Shown one piece after another: positions 32,397 to 43,218 of a stretch of 64,000 bases of DNA. The DNA comes from Dendrolimus kikuchii (lineage: Eukaryota > Arthropoda > Insecta > Lepidoptera > Lasiocampidae): assembly GCA_019925095.2 (NCBI GenBank), contig CM034391.1:6352551-6416550 (forward strand). The letters run 5' to 3'. The translations under genes and the position numbers were made by a program. How positions within the stretch are numbered: position 1 is the stretch's first letter; each line of letters opens with the position of its first letter. The notes under the pieces were generated by a model. The model did not search any database and was not told the DNA's origin. It saw nothing but the letters and a program-made list of their open reading frames with translations.

Positions 32397-32510
32397 AAGA
32401 ATATTTCAAATATTTTAGTTACGTATTTTAATTAATTATTTTTGAAATATTTGGTACAAGAATATTTCAAATATTTTCGTTACACATTTTAATTAATTAA
32501 TTTTGAAATA
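32397..32510. repeat. 61-bp unit in tandem, two copies
   Basis: 'aagaatatttcaaatatttt' at 32397 and again at 32458 starts two copies with few differences ('ttagttacgtattttaatta' against 'ttcgttacacattttaatta'). It sits just upstream of the acceptor of the exon at 32152-32359. Confidence 0.85.
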
Positions 32511-32569
32511 ATAATAGAACTGCGTAAGTTAAAGTATGGAAACATATGGCCACATATTGCATCTATAAT

Positions 32570-32695
32570 ACTTATATGGTCGGTTCTCATATCTTACTAC
32601 TCTTTCACTTGCCTAACCGTTGATTCAATTTTGACATTATTTGTATGAGGCTTATGTCAAATTATAGAGACATATAGGAACCAACGGGCCATAAA
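32570..32695. repeat. MITE-like copy with TATGGYCGGTT ends
   Basis: 'tatggtcggttctcatatct' at left against 'aggaaccaacgggccata' at right form the inverted ends. Same family as 23725-23875. Confidence 0.55.
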
Positions 32696-33154
32696 TTGAA
32701 TTCTAGTGGATTCGGACACACGAACCACGAACAATCTAACAATGTCATCTAAACTTGTACAAACCTTCTATAATATAATTTTACCATTCTAGAAGAAGTG
32801 ACAGTCCCCCGAGAACCTGTTGCTGACTTTTAGTACCTACTAGGTATGCTATCAAGTTCAAAATAGCTGATGTCTTTCACAGCGCTGCTTGTTGATAACC
32901 TTGTAAAAACTAACGATTAGCTTAGCAAAAATTCAACATTGACTGTATTCATTTATGGAGTTATAAAACTTCTTGGAAGTCATAAGTATTAAGGGCCATT
33001 TAATTGGAGAGAGCTTATCGTACATTTTGGGGCTAAAATCGTATACAATTTTCCTATGCGATACTTACTCGTTAGACAATAATCGCATTGACATGTTGAC
33101 TGTTTTAATCAAAATTTACTTATTTATTGAGGTTTTAATAAAAAAAACAAAAAC
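32696..33154. other. AT-rich stretch, nothing recognised
   Basis: A 72-codon plus-strand frame (32973-33191) is open with no motif. Left flank of the piggyBac copy. Confidence 0.4.
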
Positions 33155-35835
33155 TCGCCTACGAGTGTGTCATGCGATAATTGTAAGGTAATTATCACCA
33201 AGAGTTTTGTTTACACTACGAGACAATTCGCATTGAGATATTTGCCTACGATTTCTCGACTTGTATAACCTCCAAGCGGGCGCGCGGTCATTTGTAACGG
33301 GAGCGGGCGCGCGTAACCGAAAAGACGTATGGGATGAATAAAAGAAATAAAGCACTAATTATTTAATAATTATTTATTTATTTGTACTCAGATATATTAT
33401 CATTGTCTTTAAAGTCTAATTTGTCAAAAAATAATTAAAATTATGAAAAAGAAACAATTATTAAATTATTTAACATAACTCAAATATTCTTTGGATCAAA
33501 ACAAAAATTAGGAACACAAAACCCTTTTACATATCTCAGACTAGTATATATACCTAGTCTAATTATAAAAAATACAAAATAAGAATAAAAATGAATTAAC
33601 TTTGGTTTAGTTTTCATCGGAATCAGTTTCTTTGTTCATATAACAATGATTGCAAATAAATGTTGTATGACTTCTGCAAATATTTTTCATACATAACTTA
33701 CATTGCGTTTTTGATTGCCTCCTCTTTTTGGCTGGACATATTTTACAGGTTCCTCTGCATGCGCCAGAACTAACTGCTTCTGTGTCAGCAGCACCAACCT
33801 CCATATTCAAATGCTCCCTTATGTTTCTTTTTAGTTTTCTTGGAAGGCCTGCCATCGTTGATCTTCTTTGGACGTACTCTTTTGTCAATTCAGTGCCTAA
33901 TGCCCGTAAATACATTCGCCTTTTCCGTAGAGTCATATTATTTGCCCTCAATATCACCATACTATTTATTCCTGCAATATCCAGAAGACGAAAGAATAGT
34001 GTCAATGGCCATCTATTATTCTTCCTTGAAACCGAATACATTTTTACTTTTTTATCGACTTCATCGGCACCCCCCTTTGTTTTATTGTAAAAAGTAACGA
34101 TGCTGGGTTTGCGCTTTTCATTTGTACTTTCATCAATTTCTGCAGCATAATGAAGTGATGATATAAGAACTACAGATCTTTTCTTTTTAGGCACGTAAGA
34201 TACGAGTGTTGCTGTATCTGAAAATCCAAATTGACTTGAATATTCAGGTTTGTTTTTATCTATAAAGCAAGTAGGTATTTCTTTCTTGTTTTTGCGGATG
34301 GTACCCACAACAGAAATCTTATAATCTTTGGCCAAATCGTTCGTCAGCAGCACACTGGAAAACCAATTGTCGATGGTAAGGTTTCTTCCAGTTCCAGAAA
34401 TTGGTGTGATTAGTCTCTTCACGACGTCTGACGCAGCATTACTCAACTGATATGGGCCTTCAGGCTGCTTGCCAGCATAAAGTTCAATATTTAGGACGTA
34501 AAACGTAGCAGCATCTACTAGTGGGTAAAGTTTGATTCCGCATTTGTCGGGCTTTGATTTCATGTACTGTCGGAAAGGACATTTTCCTCGAAAGCCAACT
34601 ATCATCTCATCGATTACAACATTCTCTCCCACTGAATATGGCAAAAGACAGTTTTGTGTAAACATATCTAAAACTTCTCTTATTGGCGCAGCTTTGTCTA
34701 GAGTACGACGAGCTTGTCGCGTAGTAGCATCATCAAACCGCAATGAATTCAGTAGAAATTTTACTCTTTTCACTGACATAGTAGTAGGAAAAATAGGTAT
34801 ACCTGTCCCATCACTTGCATATAAATCTTCTAAATTGGCGTGTGATGTCTTCAACGATCCCGCTATGTACAATAATCCGAAAAGTGCTCGGATTTCCACC
34901 GCATCTGTCGGTTTGCAGTCACGTATTCTGTTATACGATGACACTTTTTTTTTAATAAATTCGTTGGTATGTCTAACAACTTTTTCGATAATATTCTCTG
35001 AAATCAATAAACTCCAGGCTTGCCTAAATGTCGTCACACCCACACCATTCCTACGAATACCCGCATTTTCCGTTAGAATATTTTGGACTTGACGCCTCAG
35101 TCTGTTATTGTTAGATTTTTGCCACTTTGTTACTTTATCGCGCCCTGTAAAGCAGCTATTTATATCTAAAAGTGGCAATTCATCCTCTTCTGAGTCCGAG
35201 CAGTTTGATTCCTCAGCAGATAGAGGTTCCTCTGCAACGATGTGGTCGGAAGTTTCAGAGCCTTGGTCGCTAAGCTCCGATTCACTCTCTTCTTCGTCTT
35301 CTTTTAGTAATTCCTCGAATATTACACTTTGTGATAACCGTCCACGACTCATTTTATATAAAAAAAAATTCCAAGCTTAATTCGATAATATTGAATGATG
35401 GCCGAAGAACTACTATGAGCGTGAACGAGGGTATGTCGTGTTGAGCGTCGCGCGTAACCTTTTCGACGACAGGCGCGTGTAGTCTTTTCGACGACTGCAC
35501 CGGGACTAAAACAATTGCGATCTGTGAAGTGAGGGGAGCACCCCGAGCGAAGGTTTATTCTTTGTTTTACTCCCAATGACATAGCAACAGGCTACTAGAA
35601 GTGACAAATAAATGTAATGGGTAATAATAGTAATATGAACGAAAATGTACTAAGCGCGGTCGATTCGACTACGCACGCCCGCTTGAAGGATAAACTAGAA
35701 CTCGTATGACATTTTTTCAAATTCATGATTTGTTTATCGTAGAAAAGTGCCGAGTTGTGCCTTTCAAGCTCAGCGAGAAGCACGGTATTTTTTATTTTGT
35801 TTACAGAGAGACGTCAATATTCAATGACTAGGCGA
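33155..35835 (-). mobile_element. piggyBac-like element (boundaries uncertain)
   Basis: Imperfect inverted repeats bracket the transposase gene: CAAGCGGGCGCGCG at 33273-33286 against its complement GCACGCCCGCTTG at 35673-35685, and TCGCCTA at 33155-33161 against TAGGCGA at 35829-35835, with scattered matches between them. Both flanks are locally GC- and CpG-rich. The expected TTAA target site with CCC or similar terminal bases was not found at either side, so the ends given are the outermost paired words only. Confidence 0.6.
33607..35352 (-). CDS. piggyBac-family transposase, intact, 581 aa
   Basis: Cut-and-paste transposase acting in the nucleus at TTAA sites. ATG at 35352-35350, stop TAA at 33609-33607, no internal stop or frameshift. 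An acidic N-terminal region (residues 18-60) is followed by the DDE_Tnp_1_7 domain from about residue 105 to 470. The family's catalytic aspartates are all present: D248 in VVIDEMIVGFRGKCPF, D328 in LTIDNWFSS and D430 in KTKGGADEVD, with NRWP (446-449) after it. The C-terminal cysteine-rich zinc-binding domain is complete (C532, C536, C539, C551, C554, C559, H562, C567, C570). The length is close to the 594 residues of the founding moth element. Intactness amid decayed repeats means either a recent copy or one kept by selection (domesticated). Long antisense frames inside it are shadows. Confidence 0.95.
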   Translation of the reverse strand: MSRGRLSQSVIFEELLKEDEEESESELSDQGSETSDHIVAEEPLSAEESNCSDSEEDELPLLDINSCFTGRDKVTKWQKSNNNRLRRQVQNILTENAGIRRNGVGVTTFRQAWSLLISENIIEKVVRHTNEFIKKKVSSYNRIRDCKPTDAVEIRALFGLLYIAGSLKTSHANLEDLYASDGTGIPIFPTTMSVKRVKFLLNSLRFDDATTRQARRTLDKAAPIREVLDMFTQNCLLPYSVGENVVIDEMIVGFRGKCPFRQYMKSKPDKCGIKLYPLVDAATFYVLNIELYAGKQPEGPYQLSNAASDVVKRLITPISGTGRNLTIDNWFSSVLLTNDLAKDYKISVVGTIRKNKKEIPTCFIDKNKPEYSSQFGFSDTATLVSYVPKKKRSVVLISSLHYAAEIDESTNEKRKPSIVTFYNKTKGGADEVDKKVKMYSVSRKNNRWPLTLFFRLLDIAGINSMVILRANNMTLRKRRMYLRALGTELTKEYVQRRSTMAGLPRKLKRNIREHLNMEVGAADTEAVSSGACRGTCKICPAKKRRQSKTQCKLCMKNICRSHTTFICNHCYMNKETDSDEN

Positions 35836-36204
35836 TTGTCGTCTTTCTTCGTACAATATCATATGTTAAGTTTACATGATAATATTTTTTTCTTGCTTTC
35901 GACAATCGTATCTTGGAGCCAAGAAAATCTCTCCATGTAAATATCCAATTATACTACTAGTAACATTAGACAGATTGATGATTATCTTCCCCTCAGCTCT
36001 CTTCACTTGAATTTTAGAATTCGTAACCCATCAAACAATTTAATTTTCCAGATAGAAAAGTATTCTGTTTTATCAAATTTCATGAAATTCTCAAGGTCAT
36101 GGAGAAGGAATGGAATACATTTATTGTGGGTCGTCGTAAATCAAGTTTATCGACCAGAATGAAATAAATGGCACAATAAGGACGCGTACACATGTTACAA
36201 TAAA
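35836..36204. other. AT-rich stretch, nothing recognised
   Basis: Right flank of the piggyBac copy. TTAA sites occur (for example 35866-35869) but without matching ends. Confidence 0.4.
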
Positions 36205-36759
36205 TGCTAACAATATATATAATATTATGCAATTGTAAACATGCTGTGTCTGTACATTGAAGCTATTAAAAAAAAACAACTGGAATAGATTATATAAACG
36301 ACGAGAACACGACGCCGTTTTTTTTAGACTTCTTGTCTGTTTGCCTGTTTGTTCGGGATTCACGTAAAAACTACGGGGCCGATTTCGATGTGGTTTCCGC
36401 TGAGCGACAACAAATTCTTAGACTTAAAATCTGCGTTACTTTTTTCTCGACAATCCCACGGGATATTTTCTGGGAGTTATTTAAAATGGCCCGATAAAAC
36501 AAACGAATTCCAATGACATTTTTTCACTGATCTATAGCAAATTTGATATAATGAAATGTGTGATATTTTTTATTCCGGGAATCTCGCGGGAATTTTTCTG
36601 GAGCGGTTTGTAGTTGTTCGGGTGAAAAATTAGCTTATTCCGACACAGTTTTCACTAAACCGATAGCTTCTTCTTTTTTAATTGCTGCGGTACTTTTAGT
36701 CGCGGAAATCCCTCGGGAAATTCAAGTCAAGCGTGGATGAAGACGCAGGCGTATCCTAG
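36205..36759 (+). mobile_element. Helitron-like non-autonomous element, longer family
   Basis: 'attgaagctattaaaaaaaa', 'gtctgtttgcctgtttgttc', 'cgtaaaaactacggggccga' and repeated 'tcccgggaa'-type words, closing with CTAG at 36756-36759 before T. The copy at 61012-61436 is colinear but lacks the 3' end. Start is approximate. Confidence 0.6.
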
Positions 36760-37721
36760 TTATTTACATATAAAAGAACCGGCGTTAAAATAAAATTTTA
36801 TCATCTTATTTTTATAAGATCATGAAGTAATAATTTTTATTACTATTTGAACAATTATTTATTATTGCGCTATCTCTATATATTAATACGTGAAGCAAAA
36901 ACTTTGTACTCCTTTTTACGAAATTTGCGCGGACGGAGGAGTATGAAATTCCGCACACTTATAGTTTATAGAAGAAGAGACGAATACTAATATTTTTTTT
37001 TAATTATGCATAAAAAATACATTAAATCAATAAAAAAAAACATTAATGTATTTGACATACACACGCATATTTACTCTTTTGTTTATTGTTTAAGTTAAAT
37101 TAACAGTATAGCCTTGGCGAAATCTGTGATTATAGAAGTATAGTCTTTGACATTAATTATTCTGGTCGAATTTCGACCACAGGCGACCACTAGTGTGATT
37201 AATTGTACTTGTACAGTCTTATGAAGTCATAAATATGTAGGTACAAAATTCACCAAACTGCGATGTTTCCTAAGATGATAAAAAGTATCTTAGTTGATAT
37301 GCCTGTTTGCTCCCCTAATAAACAATCAATAACTTTATTTTCGATTTGTTTGAAAGCTTCAAGAACAACAAAATAATTTGATGCATTACACATTTCACAA
37401 TAGAACGCACCCACGCACCACGCTCTGGCGCGAAGCCAAGCGTCACGACTAGCTAGTATTTTTATTTCGCAAATAATTTTACATGTTATTAAAGTGCCAT
37501 TGATATTGTGCGTAATAGATATTTTTTGTTGTTCAAACTGCTACTTTTCGTATTTTCTTCCGGCTTTAAAGACTTATTGTCTTAAATTTTATATGACGCG
37601 TGCATATAATGTTTTCCTGCATGTCTGCCTCAGAGTTGTTCCGTTGCACGCAGAAAGGGCTCACAGTGTCTTAAGATCTCTGTCTGGCAGTTGGTTTTTG
37701 CTGGGTTTGGGTCATTGACAC
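36760..37721. other. AT-rich stretch, nothing recognised
   Basis: A plus-strand frame at 37494-37718 is open without motifs. No gene supported. Confidence 0.4.
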
Positions 37722-37838
37722 TTGATATCTTTGTCTTCCGTGATCACGGCTACTGGAGAAGTGAACGAATCGTCGGAATAATGAAAATCAAATAAATTAC
37801 CGTGCTTAAAACCGTGAAAACGTAGTTTTATTAAATAG
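37722..37838 (+). repeat. Single arm of the GTGATCAC foldback family
   Basis: 'cttccgtgatcacggctact', 'caaataaattaccgtgctta' and 'aaccgtgaaaacgtagtttt' match the right arm at 7871-7945; the preceding 'ttgacacttgatatctttg' matches 21997-22016 in reverse. Confidence 0.75.
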
Positions 37839-38199
37839 ATTCATTTTCATGCAATTAAAAAATAAATAAACTGGCGACAAGATCGCCTACTGTCTTGAAA
37901 CTGTAACACTCTCGTTGCATCATAGGACATCGAGTAAAGTAATTGATTGCAATATATTTCGATTAAATACGTGATCGGCGTGTAAAGCTTTTTCCTGATA
38001 GTGTTGTAATATAGATCCGTGGAAGAATGTAGGAACTGATTTATTGACATTTTATGTATCGGCGGTTGTGGTTTGATCGATGCAGCATATCCTTGTTGAG
38101 TAAGATCCACACAATACAGTAGATGTACATCAAGCATGGAAGATTATTAGTCGCCTAATAAATAACGCAACTCTGAAAAACCCCTAAAACGTACTTTCA
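37839..38199. other. AT-rich stretch, nothing recognised
   Basis: A minus-strand frame of 96 codons (37847-38137) has no recognisable motif and no splice support. Confidence 0.35.
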
Positions 38200-38418
38200 T
38201 CTTTATATATAATTGTAATGTTAGTATAATTGTGTCACTGAACTGTTCCTAAACCGCTGGACCGATTTTGATGAAATTTTTTATGTGTCTCTGAGTGGAT
38301 CCCTGATGGTTTAGATTTACAATTAGACCACACACAAAATTAGACACAATTGATAGATGGCGCTGTAATTGGATCCTAAATTTTTTTAGGGCAGGTAAAC
38401 GTCTGCCCGGGCCACTAG
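38200..38418 (+). mobile_element. Non-autonomous Helitron with clear 3' hairpin
   Basis: Starts TCTTTATATATAATTG after A at 38199 and ends CTAG before T at 38419. Just before the end, GGGCAG-GTAAACGT-CTGCCC forms a perfect 6-bp stem, followed by GGGCCACTAG, the textbook Helitron terminus. Body includes 'ccgctggaccgattttgatg'. Confidence 0.85.
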
Positions 38419-39027
38419 TTAATAAAGCATATTTATGTTTTAGGCTAAATAAGTCAAAAATTTAAAATAGTTACGGCCTTATTCATGGCATTTTTATGAG
38501 GTCCATAGACTCATTATAAAATTAATAACAAAAAGAGTTATTCATAATCGCAGAATTTAGAGAGCTTTTTATAGTTACGTTTGTTACTTGAGAATAGTTA
38601 TAGTAGTATATATATGTAGTTCCTAGTATTATTTTTGCTTGGTCATAGACAGAGAACCTTTTATTCTTCGCCAAGAAAGAATAAATTAACTTAAAAATAA
38701 TGATATACAATACTATGTATAACGTATACAACAGAACATGATCGCAAAAACCTTTGAAGAAACTTTAGGAAAAAGTGGTAAAATGTAATTTATTTCATAA
38801 GAAAATCAATAATTATACCTACTTTTAAACAAATGTATAAATAATAAAAAATAAAACTACAAACTAGTCACAGACTATGTATCACGTCGCTGCCAGAGGA
38901 AAATGTGCCCAGAAGGCTCGCTGCCATGCAACGCTGGACGACAATGCTAATTACCTGTCCAAAATACATATAAACTAGCTTTCAGTTTGTATTGTATTTT
39001 TTAATCAATATTGTATTAATTTCAAAG
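38419..39027. other. AT-rich stretch, nothing recognised
   Basis: 'acggccttattcatggcatt' at 38475 weakly recalls the palindromic MITE at 31665. No gene seen. Confidence 0.35.
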
Positions 39028-40095
39028 CTGGCAAACTGGCAGACGGCTCAACTAATGGAGAATAAATGGAATGGAAAATGGTTACCGCCGTCTATAGGCG
39101 CTTGCAGCACCAGGAGTGGAGCCAACGTTTTGCCAGGATAAAGGGGGTGAGATAAGGGGGATCAGACAGGAGGAAAGGGGTAGAGGGGACAGTATAGGGA
39201 GACGATATGCAGACGAAACTTCCGGCACTAGGTTGGCTTGGATGACCTCCAGCGCCGTGAGCAAACGGCCGCAGGCGAAACCCAGGAGAAGGTCCACCCG
39301 CATTTAAGGCCGTCGAATGAGGAAGCGGAGTTGTTCCGCGCTCCCCGTTCTGGCTCCGGGGTGCTTTGAGCACCTTTTTTGTTTTTTTTTTTGAGGCGGG
39401 GGAAATGCATTTCGCACACTACCGGGTCGTTTGCTAGGGATTGGACCAAAGCGATGAGAGGAAGCCACACCAGTGGCCACCAGAGTCAATCGCCGGCATG
39501 TGTGGAGACTCGAATACTCAATACTCCACTAAAACCACCCTCCTCCCATGTGCCCCGCGCTTATGGCACGAAAATCGTGAGACTTAGAACGTAGTTACGC
39601 CCACGCTGATCCTAGCGCAGCAATTCTTGAGAATGCCCCAGGAAGCAGAGCAAACTCACTTCGTCAACAGGGGGATGACTCCTCCACTCTCTAGATGCTG
39701 GAGGGTATTACGGCAATGCTTTACGCCCTGCGGTGACTATGGACGAGGCCGTGTTTATCCGGGATAGCTACTTCTCACGGCCCTGAATGAAAGGAACTAG
39801 TAGGTATTCCGGAAATGGAAATTAGTAGGTATTCCGGCACCAAGCCGCCGAGTCTCCACACGCCCTCAACGTGATCCCCACACTGTGAGATGTCCGTAAG
39901 TGGATATCTCCTCGTTAAAAAAAGGAAGATGGCATAGGAGAAAGGGGAAGTGGGCAATCGGAACTCCATTCATCGTACGAAACACGATTAGCTCAAAGCT
40001 AATCGTTTCACGCCAATATTCTGTGAAATCGTGGTATCATACCAATCAAGCCGACTGTAAAGCTGTAATCGAGATAATTCCAGCATAGCTCAACC
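39028..40095 (+). repeat. Long GC-rich dispersed repeat, best copy in the window
   Basis: Opens 'gctggcaaactggcagacgg', runs through 'gtctataggcgcttgcagca', 'atcagacaggaggaaagggg', 'ggagttgttccgcgctcccc' and 'ccacaccagtggccaccaga', and closes with 'gaagtgggcaatcggaactc', 'tcgtttcacgccaatattct'. Other copies: 8440-8690, 27165-27445, 47020-47330 (inverted). Several overlapping frames of 60-93 codons exist on both strands; none has a family motif. Probably a non-autonomous transposable element of unknown class. Confidence 0.6.
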
Positions 40096-40867
40096 ACGTC
40101 AAATGTTATATAATCTTAAAAAAAAAAAAACAGCCGAGATGTATTTGTTTGTGTGTCATTTTAGAAAGGAATGCATGACAGAAATGCTTTGTATAAACCA
40201 AAGTACCCATTTATTAAACCCCTTTCGCTTGTCTTAAGTTGTGACAGTAATCACTAAAGATCTACATAACAATAGTAAGGAAAGTTTTTAACTGAGACGA
40301 ATAAAGAAGTTACTCTAGTTACAGAGGGTAGCATTACCAATGCGACATTATCTTAAGAAACTAAATTTTAAGCATTTAGTGGTGTAGATAGTTACAAGAG
40401 TAGTTAATTAAAACCGGGTATCCTCAACCTTTTTTTTTGTAGTCTACTTGAAATGTTTTTAAAATTTCTGTAAACTCCCTCCGCCCCTCTAGCTTGCATT
40501 GTTTTTTTTTCTAATTCATCAACCAGAAAAGTGTGTTTTTGACAGCTGTCATAGAAAGAAAACAAAAAGACGAGAAAGAGAAAACAAAAAGATAATTAAG
40601 AAACGTTATTATTATTTTTGGAGAACTACCTAATAATTTTTTTCATCCTTAATTCTTACAGTTATATTTATAGGTACGACACCCCATATTTCTTGTTTCT
40701 TGAAGGAAACTACACTATTGTGGAAATTGCATAGCATAAGTCTTTTTAAAATTTCACCTGTACTGATCCAGATGTTTTAATAATAAAAACAATTCTGACA
40801 TACATAACAGGCGGACGGGTTGATTATTTTATAAAGGGTTAATTTTTCTCAAAATGCTTACGGAAAG
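40096..40867. other. AT-rich stretch, nothing recognised
   Basis: No gene or repeat boundary supported. Confidence 0.4.
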
Positions 40868-41170
40868 TTTTTTTATTCGTGCAGGAACGGAGAAAGAATA
40901 CAATTTCCTGCGGCCGGGCGGCCTGTCTTAAGAGACGACAAAACAACCCACAGCCAGGTTATAGGATATTTGCACGTCTGGATGGCTACCACGTCTGGTC
41001 TAGAGTATGCTGCAGTAACAACCTTGGGTTATGTTCCGGCATTGGATCCAGGTTCCAGTCCCACCTACGAGTACGGTAGCACGTTGGTAATACCTAGTGT
41101 TACAAATGTTTATAGGTGACGGTGACCACTTTCTATCACAGTTGGGCCGTCAGCCTGTCTGCTGTACTCC
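40868..41170 (+). mobile_element. SINE-like element (family S)
   Basis: 'tttattcgtgcaggaacgga', 'acaatttcctgcggccgggc', 'gtctggatggctaccacgtc' and 'aggtgacggtgaccactttc', ending 'tgctgtactccagcaataat' with an AT-rich tail. Confidence 0.75.
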
Positions 41171-41559
41171 AGCAATAATAATAAAAACAAAATTCACAAA
41201 AGAATCGCTTTGTAAACATTGCAAATCGAACCCCACCATTACCAAAATTGCCCCAAATAACTTTTCGATCCAGAATTTGTCGTAACAATAAGAAAGGTAT
41301 ATCAATTATATGTCTCCGGTTATCACTCACCGATGACAGCTGTCTCGAGATAAAATAAAAAACAATGCATGATTCAAAAACACATTTATCATGATAGCAA
41401 GATAAAGAAACTTGAACACAGTAGAGTTTGAAATGGGACCATGCTGCTCCACGTGAAACTTACGATTGTGTGATAATACGGTTAATATAAAAGATAATGC
41501 AATCAAGGATTAGCATAATTTATAAATTATTGAGATATGTCATGGGAGCTTAGTACCTA
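41171..41559. other. AT-rich stretch, nothing recognised
   Basis: No gene or repeat boundary supported. Confidence 0.4.
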
Positions 41560-42110
41560 ACGTACTCAGCTTTCGCAATGAGGTGGTTCCGAATCTTGAC
41601 CGGAAAGTATGTAACGCTAAGCAGTTTTTCGGACCTTTCGTGTGAAAAACCAGAGATCTTTAAGTTACAAGTGAGTAGGTATCTACTAGGTAAGACGAAG
41701 AGGGTGTCACAAGCGCTGCTTTGCCCATCTCCTCCTAATGACTTAATGGGGCTAGGGGGGTCTTGTGACTCTCCCGACGTGTCACATCACGGGGTGTCCT
41801 GGTCTCAGGGACCCATTTCGGCTTGTATCCAGGCGTCACAGTAGATCATACCTATGATTACGGTCCCGTGGCGACTCATTACGATGAGCAGAAATGCTGG
41901 AAGGTTTAGTGCAACGCCTTTTATCATCAGAAACTTGTGTGTAGTGCCGGCTATCGGGAGTCCTACATACCCCTCGTCGAGATCCCCGAGCCCGAGGATA
42001 TGCGTGAATGCATCCCCCCAGCGTTAACAAAAAAAAAGTAAACAAACTGCATCCTAGATCGCATCGGCAACGTCACTTAACATCAGGTGAGAAGATGATC
42101 AAACGTGAAA
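41560..42110. repeat. GC-rich block, probable dispersed repeat
   Basis: 'tttgcccatctcctcctaat', 'ctagggggggtcttgtgact'-like G-runs and 'gttacgtc(a)'-like close 'aacgtcacttaacatcaggt' 'gagaagatgatcaaacg' resemble a lepidopteran repeat I have seen, but only one copy is in this window. A plus-strand frame (41578-41844) ends without motifs. Confidence 0.35.
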
Positions 42111-42129
42111 CTATACCATGATAAGAAAA

Positions 42130-42560
42130 AAATGTGTGCGTGTGCAGTTCACACGCAGTAAAAGTAAAACTTTAGAGAATATACTCACAGATAATTCTTC
42201 TCTAACATTTATTAATATAAATATAATTCCTTTAGCTTACTTACATCCGTCGTCAACATATATTATTATAATTCAAAATAAAATTCTTAAGTATTACTTT
42301 CAATTTCTCAGTGTTTTAGTATAAAAAATATTATTATAAGTTTTATTTTAGTCCAAATTGGATATATATTTAATCATCGGTCTTATAATACTCTCTAGTT
42401 TGTGTTGCACAATGTAAATCTCGTATCTCATTCTCTCGCAGGCTTAGTCGTATAATTTATGTATTTATCTTTTTTTAGTGTCGCGTTCTTGTTAGATCGA
42501 ATTTCAAATCACAACGGTTCTAAAACTTCTAAAGAAGTTTCACTTCAAAAATGTACATAT
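42130..42560 (+). repeat. Repeat H ending in GAAGTTTCACTTCAAAAA
   Basis: 'gtgcgtgtgcagttcacacg' at the left and 'tcattctctcgcaggcttag', 'gaatttcaaatcacaacggt', 'aagtttcacttcaaaaatg' at the right match 50160-50515. The end word is the complement of the start of the family at 6921, so the two families share a terminus. Confidence 0.6.
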
Positions 42561-42959
42561 AAGTACACAGTAATAATTGCCTCCTACCGAGTACGAAGCA
42601 AAACATCCTGAGAAAACATGCACAATATAAGTAATATCGACCCCGCTCATAGCCCTTGGATAATGAGGGGTTATAACATCCATTCCAATAAAATGGGGAT
42701 CTCAAAGCAAAGTAGTGACACGTTTATACAATATACTCTATGTTCTATACAACGCATCAATATACTAGTAAAACGTCACAAAACGATTTCATAAAAAGTG
42801 ATAGTGTTATTTCTTTCTACATATATGCGTTCTATAAAACAAACGCATATTGTACACAAATACATAATGTACTTACACAAATACATATTAATGTGCATAA
42901 TATTATCATATGTGTATCTTATCACTGTTCCACTAGGAAGACAGCGCTACTTTCAACAA
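42561..42959. other. AT-rich stretch, nothing recognised
   Basis: Two overlapping frames (42740-43007) are open without motifs. Confidence 0.35.
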
Positions 42960-43151
42960 CTGGGGCAATACAAAGAACATATTAAAAAATTGTTATTGTC
43001 GATTTAAATAGCTATTTATAATCATGATATAGTCAACATAATTTAGTTATTTATGTTTATGTGTATGCTGTAATGTTTAGTTTATTAAGTATTATTGTAA
43101 CTGCAAGGATAATTTGTAACATTTTTCAGTTCAATAAATTCATTTCATTTC
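42960..43151 (+). mobile_element. Possible LINE 3' end with (TTTCA)n tail
   Basis: Ends 'cagttcaataaattcatttc' 'atttcag', a polyadenylation-like signal followed by a short TTTCA repeat. A mirror of this tail ('gaaatgaaatgaaaatttat') is at 12720-12740. The body has no RT motif. Confidence 0.35.
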
Positions 43152-43218
43152 AGTTTCGTAACGTTGAAATAACAAAAATCAAATAAATTACCGCGCTTAA
43201 AACCGTTAAAAAAATAAT
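43152..43218 (+). repeat. Fragment of the GTGATCAC foldback arm
   Basis: 'aaaatcaaataaattaccgc' and 'gcttaaaaccgttaaaaa' match the outer arm only; the GTGATCAC core is absent. Confidence 0.6.

Noticed and set aside
34532..35092. 186-codon frame antisense to the piggyBac gene
   Set aside because: It is the shadow of a well-supported conserved coding sequence on the other strand.
35866..35869. TTAA as right boundary of the piggyBac element
   Set aside because: The sequence next to it does not match any TTAA-adjacent sequence on the left beyond a few bases.
39082..39594. Overlapping frames on both strands in the GC-rich block
   Set aside because: GC-rich sequence has few stops by chance, the block is a multicopy repeat, and no motif was recognised.
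41578..41700. Possible exon ending at GTGAGT near 41680
   Set aside because: The donor-like word is isolated, no acceptor is seen and the region looks like a dispersed repeat.
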